Part shown: positions 4,584 to 8,038 of the stretch, piece after piece | How positions within the stretch are numbered: the stretch's first letter is position 1 | Layout: each line of letters starts with the position of its first letter | Assembly (NCBI GenBank): GCA_003477185.1 | Contig: DMTJ01000075.1 | Location: 1-8,038, forward strand | From: Lentisphaeria bacterium | GTDB lineage: Bacteria > Verrucomicrobiota > Lentisphaeria > JABSQK01 > UBA12247 | Length of the DNA: 8,038 nt | Direction: 5' to 3' | Position numbers and translations under genes: made by a program | The notes under the pieces: model-generated | Database searches by the model: none | What the model was told of the DNA's origin: nothing | What the model saw: the letters and a program-made list of their open reading frames with translations, nothing else

Positions 4584-7178
4584 ATGAAATATATTCAGAT
4601 TGCCTTGTTACTGGTGCCACTGCTGAGCTTTGCCGCGGCGGACTCGTATCGCTTAAGCTGGCGCTCGGACCCGGCGACGTCGATGGTGATTGGCTGGAAC
4701 CAGGTTTCCGGCGCTAAGGCGGAGGTTTGTTACGACACGCAGGACCATGGCCGGAAGGCCATCGACTATCGGTTCCGCCGTCTCCCGGATCGGGTCGTAG
4801 ACTACCGTGGCATGACCAATTGCTTTGTGCGGCTGGAAAACCTGGCCCCGGATACCGCCTACTATTTCGTGATCTGTGACAGCGAAGGCGTGGGGCAGCG
4901 GCTCTGGTTTCGTACCGGCCCGGCCACGGCAATGCCCTTCACCTTCATCGCCGGTGGTGATTCACGCACTAACCCGGAACCGCGGCGGCGGGGCAATAAA
5001 CTTGTCGCTAAGCTGCGTCCGCTCTTCGTACTTTTCGGCGGCGACTACACCGGCTCGGGGACCCCCGCTGAATGGAAGGAATGGCTCCAAGATTGGCAGC
5101 TCACGATTAGCGCGGATGGTCGGATCTACCCCATTATTGCCAGCCACGGAAATCACGAGAATGCCGACCTGCAGATGATGAGCAAAGTCTTTGATACCCC
5201 CCACCCCGATCAGTACTACTCGTTTGGCTTCGCGGACGACCTCATGCGGATCTGGGTCCTGAACACCGAACTCGCGTACAAGGCCCCCGCTGTGGTTCCG
5301 GCGCAGCAGGCATGGCTGGAGGCGAATCTATCGCAGCACGCGGATGCCACCTGGAAGCTGGCTTCCTACCACCGGCCCATGCGCCCTCATACGACCACCA
5401 AGGCAGAGGGCCTCAAGCGAATCGCTGCCTGGGCACAGTTGTTCTACGATCAGGGGATCGACTTGGTGGTCGAATCTGATACGCACATGGTGAAGCGCAG
5501 TTATCCGCTCCGGCCGTCTGAGGGAGAAGGCAGCTATGAGAGCTTTGTCCGGGACGACCAGACTGGAATGGTCTTTATTGGCGAAGGGAGCTGGGGGGCT
5601 CCGCCGAAGCCCGCGGACGATGATAAGCCCTGGACCATGGCGTGCGACTCATTCCATCAGTTCAAGTGGATCCAGGTTCAGCCCGACGAGATGTTGATCC
5701 GTACCGTAAAGTTCGAAGACGTCGAAAAGGTTGAAGCACTCACGGAGGAGACCCTCTTCGCGGAACCGGAGAACATGGTATTCTGGGAGCCCGAGACGGG
5801 TAAAACCCTGCGGTTGCCGTTCAGTACAACGCATGCGAGTTATCACGCCCCTGGCACCCAGAGTGCACGCCCCTCCCGCAGCCAGGTATGGTCATGGAGT
5901 TTGGATGGCAAAACATGGCATGAAGGGAAGGCGCCGCTGGGCTACGGAGATGGCCATGTGCGGACGAAGATTATGGCGGGCAATGAGAAACCGCAGTATG
6001 CCCTGCTTAAGAAGTCCTTCATCGTGGAGGATCTAGCAACTGTAGCGCGCCTCTTCTTCGATCTGCAGGTCGATGATGGCTGCGTCATCAAGCTCAACGG
6101 CACTGAGGTCATCCGCTACAACATGCCGGCTGGCCCGATTACCGATAAGAGTCGGGCCTCGACGGGGATCTTTGGCGCAAAAGAGAAACAGGTCGTATCT
6201 CGCCCAGTGGATCTCACCTCGCTCAAGCTCGGCGTCAACACCATCGAGGCACGTGTCCATCAGTTCGGCCCCCACAGCTCCGACCTTGTGTTTGACCTCT
6301 CCGTGCGAATGGAACAGAAGGCCGACGCTCAAAGCACCGCTGCAACTGCCGACTACGCGTTTGGGGCCATTGCCGACTGTCAGTACTGCAATATCCAAAC
6401 CAAGGGCAAGCGGCGATACGCGCAATCCGAAAAGAAGCTCACAGACTGCGTCGCTGATTTCAACACGATGGACTTGGCCTTCGTGACGCACTTGGGCGAT
6501 TTCATTGACCGCGACTTTGAGAGCTTTGATGTGGTCGGGCCCATCTATAATCAACTCCGGATGCCGAAGTACCACGTCCTGGGAAATCACGACTTCTCGG
6601 TGGCAGACCACCTGAAGAAAGACGTGCCGAGCAAGATGGGCATGCCCTCGAAGTATTACGACTATGAAAAGGAGGGCTGGCGCTACGTGGTTTTGGACGG
6701 AAACGACGTCAGCTTTCATGCCTACCCGGAGAATAGCGAAGACGCCCAAAAGGCTGCCGAATACTACGAGACTAACAAGATCACTTCTCCACAATGGAAT
6801 GGCGCCGTTGGCGAGAAGCAGCTGTCATGGCTGAAGGGCGTGCTGGAGAGCGCGCAGCAGGCGCATGAGAAGGTCATTCTCTTCTGCCATTTCCCCGCCT
6901 ACCCGCCCAATAATCACAATCTATGGAATGCTGAGCAGGTCATTGCTCTGCTCGAAGGTTACCCGTGTGTGAAGGCCTATATTAACGGGCACAACCACAG
7001 TGGTGGCTATGGACTAAAGGAAGGGATTCACTATCTGACGCTGAAGGGAATGGTCGACACCGAAACGACCTCGTACGCTGTGATTCGCCTCTCCGCTGAC
7101 AAAATTGAGGTCGATGGCTACGGGCGTGAAGAGGACCGAATCCTGCCGGTTAAGACGCGAGCCGCCGCCCGTCCGTAA
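4584..7178 (+). CDS. Exported double metallophosphoesterase: PAP-like domain, beta linker domain, ADPRibase-Mn-like domain
   Basis: The 864-residue protein starts with a signal peptide (1-19, ending FAAA). Residues 20-112 resemble the fibronectin-III-like domain of purple acid phosphatases. The first calcineurin-like domain (about 118-375) has GGDSR (D126), GGDYTG (D154), GNHE (189-192) and H263 in SYHRPM; its last motif is S-D-T-H (298-301), where G-H-x-H is usual. Residues 398-578 form a galactose-binding-like beta domain (WSWSLDGKTWHEG, APLGYGDG, DDGCVIKLNGTEV). A second phosphoesterase domain (about 590-845) has IADCQY (D598), LGDFIDRD (D639), GNHD (667-670), H769 in CHFPAYPP and GHNH (802-805); the layout resembles ADP-ribose/CDP-alcohol diphosphatases (ADPRibase-Mn). 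Both should hydrolyse phosphoesters using paired metals outside the cytoplasm; substrates are unknown. A weak purine-rich AGAGAGA (4574-4580) precedes the ATG. The gene appears monocistronic. Confidence 0.92.
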   Translation: MKYIQIALLLVPLLSFAAADSYRLSWRSDPATSMVIGWNQVSGAKAEVCYDTQDHGRKAIDYRFRRLPDRVVDYRGMTNCFVRLENLAPDTAYYFVICDSEGVGQRLWFRTGPATAMPFTFIAGGDSRTNPEPRRRGNKLVAKLRPLFVLFGGDYTGSGTPAEWKEWLQDWQLTISADGRIYPIIASHGNHENADLQMMSKVFDTPHPDQYYSFGFADDLMRIWVLNTELAYKAPAVVPAQQAWLEANLSQHADATWKLASYHRPMRPHTTTKAEGLKRIAAWAQLFYDQGIDLVVESDTHMVKRSYPLRPSEGEGSYESFVRDDQTGMVFIGEGSWGAPPKPADDDKPWTMACDSFHQFKWIQVQPDEMLIRTVKFEDVEKVEALTEETLFAEPENMVFWEPETGKTLRLPFSTTHASYHAPGTQSARPSRSQVWSWSLDGKTWHEGKAPLGYGDGHVRTKIMAGNEKPQYALLKKSFIVEDLATVARLFFDLQVDDGCVIKLNGTEVIRYNMPAGPITDKSRASTGIFGAKEKQVVSRPVDLTSLKLGVNTIEARVHQFGPHSSDLVFDLSVRMEQKADAQSTAATADYAFGAIADCQYCNIQTKGKRRYAQSEKKLTDCVADFNTMDLAFVTHLGDFIDRDFESFDVVGPIYNQLRMPKYHVLGNHDFSVADHLKKDVPSKMGMPSKYYDYEKEGWRYVVLDGNDVSFHAYPENSEDAQKAAEYYETNKITSPQWNGAVGEKQLSWLKGVLESAQQAHEKVILFCHFPAYPPNNHNLWNAEQVIALLEGYPCVKAYINGHNHSGGYGLKEGIHYLTLKGMVDTETTSYAVIRLSADKIEVDGYGREEDRILPVKTRAAARP

Positions 7179-7255
7179 GCCTGTCGGGCCACGGGACATC
7201 AACCACAGCCGACCAGAGGGAGACGGGCCCCGGTAGGGGCAGCGAAGCGTCAAAT

Positions 7256-7275
7256 GAACGCTGATGGACACTGAT
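7256..7275. repeat. Degenerate 10-bp tandem pair
   Basis: GAACGCTGAT and GGACACTGAT lie head to tail and match at 8 of 10 positions. Similar GATGGACACTGAT-type strings are, from memory, common as dispersed intergenic repeats in Verrucomicrobiota and relatives. A single copy in this window cannot prove that it is dispersed. Confidence 0.35.
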
Positions 7276-7283
7276 TTATGCAG

Positions 7284-7343
7284 CCCCCTGGGAGCGCAGC
7301 CGTCTCGCCTGCATTCGTCCCGTTGTGCTCCAATTCCAGGGGG
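7284..7343. repeat. Imperfect inverted repeat, possible dispersed hairpin element
   Basis: CCCCCTGGGA (7284-7293) pairs with TTCCAGGGGG (7334-7343) at 9 of 10 positions. Inside, GGAGCGCA (7291-7298) is partly complementary to the TTGTGCTCC segment before the right arm, and GCAGCC...GCCTGC forms a small inner stem with one mismatch. The GGGAGCGCAG...CTCGCCTGC wording resembles, from memory, dispersed repeats in PVC genomes. Copy number cannot be seen here. Confidence 0.4.
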
Positions 7344-7753
7344 GGAGCGGGGCGCGACGAAGAGCGCGAAAAGTGGGGACTGGGACTCAACCTGCGCGCT
7401 GCCTATGGCACGGGCAACTTTGAGGCCAATTTCGTCAATCTGGGCTTAGAAATCAGCGGTGCGGTGATCCTAGTTCGGTGAGCGGCCCCGGTACGGTCTG
7501 GTCGTTAAGCTAACCGCGTGGTATTGACGACATTTCGGCATCATTGACAAGCGCGCGGCCAGTCCGATCAGCTCGGGCATCTACTACCTCGACGCCGTCG
7601 CCAGCAAGGCAGTCGAGCAATTCCAGATTGCATTGAAGATTCGCACTACTGGAATCTTGCCCCTGTGTATTTGCCGACCGTCGCGAGCCTCGCTCCGCTG
7701 ATATGAGCAGATCTTCGTGAAGCGCAAGTCAGATTGAACTACGGATAGCCGTG

Positions 7754-7805
7754 AAAGAACGCAAAGATCGCAAAAAAAGAGCGGGGTCCTGTCTTTGCGT
7801 TCCTT
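7754..7805. repeat. 13-bp inverted repeat around an A7 run
   Basis: AAAGAACGCAAAG (7754-7766) and CTTTGCGTTCCTT (7793-7805) are complementary at 12 of 13 positions with a 26-base loop that contains ATCGCAAAAAAAG. The stem is long enough to form a stable cruciform or RNA hairpin. AACGCAAAGATCGCAAAG-like strings are, from memory, frequent intergenic repeats in Verrucomicrobiota. It is not followed by a T-run and no gene ends close by, so I call it a repeat rather than a terminator. Confidence 0.55.
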
Positions 7806-7951
7806 GACGACTATCCCCAGAACCGTCCGCGCCTTTCGGGTTCTTCTTGCCGTGCATAAATCTGCAGTGCTCTACAGGCGTAGCGGCGATCATTGATCTT
7901 GAGAAATAACCATCATGGAACGGGCCTACTGCCGATTGGCAGAAACAGCTT

Positions 7952-7980
7952 AATCTGCGGAAATGTGTGAAATCTGCGGA
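7952..7980. repeat. 10-bp direct repeat with a 19-bp period
   Basis: AATCTGCGGA occurs at 7952-7961 and again at 7971-7980, with AATGTGTGA between the copies. The second copy runs straight into TGAAAA, creating an ATG at 7980. This looks like another member of the short intergenic repeats seen in 7179-8038. Confidence 0.5.
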
Positions 7981-8030
7981 TGAAAATATTCAGCATCGCG
8001 CTCTGCCTCCTCTCGAATTCACTGGTCTAA
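7980..8030 (+). CDS. Signal-peptide-like 16-codon ORF, possible broken gene start or leader
   Basis: ATG at 7980 opens MKIFSIALCLLSSNSLV and then stops at TAA 8028-8030. The Lys followed by a hydrophobic run has the form of an export signal, as if this were the beginning of a secreted protein whose frame is interrupted, or a short leader. The ATG is made partly from a repeat copy (7971-7980), there is no clear ribosome binding site, and the window ends 8 bases later, so chance is quite possible. Confidence 0.18.
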   Translation: MKIFSIALCLLSNSLV

Positions 8031-8038
8031 AATGATAC

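Larger units (their letters stand above)
7179..8038. other. 860-base stretch without a convincing gene
   Basis: No frame here has a recognisable domain. Short perfect hairpins occur at 7227-7240 (GCCCC/GGGGC, 4-base loop) and 7929-7942 (CTGCC/GGCAG, 4-base loop), neither followed by a T-run, so a terminator for the phosphoesterase gene is not demonstrated. Several repeat-like elements lie at 7256-7275, 7284-7343, 7754-7805 and 7952-7980. Two short frames look faintly protein-like: one ending at 7481 with NLRAAYGTGNFEANFVNLG, and one open from 7528 to 7701 with SSGIYYLDAVASKAVEQF but no start codon. These may be remnants of decayed genes. The mix suggests an old insertion or decay zone. Confidence 0.6.

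Noticed and set aside
6033..6794. 253-codon minus-strand frame
   Set aside because: It is antisense to the double phosphoesterase, whose metal-site motifs (DCQY, GDFID, GNHD) fall in this region; the antisense product has no family features.
7227..7240. Hairpin as terminator of the phosphoesterase gene
   Set aside because: The stem is only 5 bp and no T-run follows, so intrinsic termination is not supported.
7179..8038. CRISPR array, tRNA or insertion sequence
   Set aside because: Repeats are few, short and not regularly spaced with unique spacers; no cloverleaf was recognised; no transposase motif or terminal inverted repeats with target duplications were found.

Overview
The window looks like a piece of a Verrucomicrobiota or closely related PVC-group (Planctomycetota/Lentisphaerota) genome. 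The pointers are two secreted formylglycine-type sulfatases, two Planctomycete-type cytochrome c (PSCyt1) domains with CxxCH motifs, a DUF1549 start, a DUF2231-like membrane domain fused to a cytochrome and leucine-rich repeats, weak Shine-Dalgarno sequences, and a long intergenic region holding short dispersed-repeat-like elements. The phylum is inferred from domain content only; no rRNA or marker gene is present.

Layout. Positions 1-716 (minus strand) hold the N-terminal 238 codons of an exported sulfatase that runs off the window. After a 188-base divergent promoter region, the plus strand carries a membrane-anchored cytochrome/LRR protein (905-2419). Three bases later comes a secreted PSCyt1 protein (2423 onward) that enters its DUF1549 domain and then switches, in frame, into the signal peptide and N-terminus of a second sulfatase. 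That sulfatase is otherwise recognisable along its whole length to 4327. It carries three lesions: a one-base deletion inside the Cys-Thr-Pro-Ser-Arg catalytic motif (about 3176-3178), an apparent one-base insertion in an A8 run (3436-3443), and an in-frame TAG (3569-3571). After a 256-base gap with a perfect 15-bp palindrome comes an 864-residue exported protein (4584-7178). It joins a purple-acid-phosphatase-like metallophosphoesterase, a carbohydrate-binding-like beta domain and a second, ADPRibase-Mn-like metallophosphoesterase. Positions 7179-8038 have no convincing gene; they contain several short repeats and possible decayed coding remnants.

How it fits together. The genes suggest an outward-facing function: desulfation and dephosphorylation of extracellular substrates, next to a PSCyt1-type redox module of unknown function. 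The cytochrome operon appears to have lost the rest of its DUF1549/DUF1553 gene, and perhaps more, by a deletion that welded it to a sulfatase now decaying. The best candidates for something undescribed are the double-phosphoesterase fusion and the cytochrome-sulfatase chimera. The chimera is more likely a deletion scar than a working new system.
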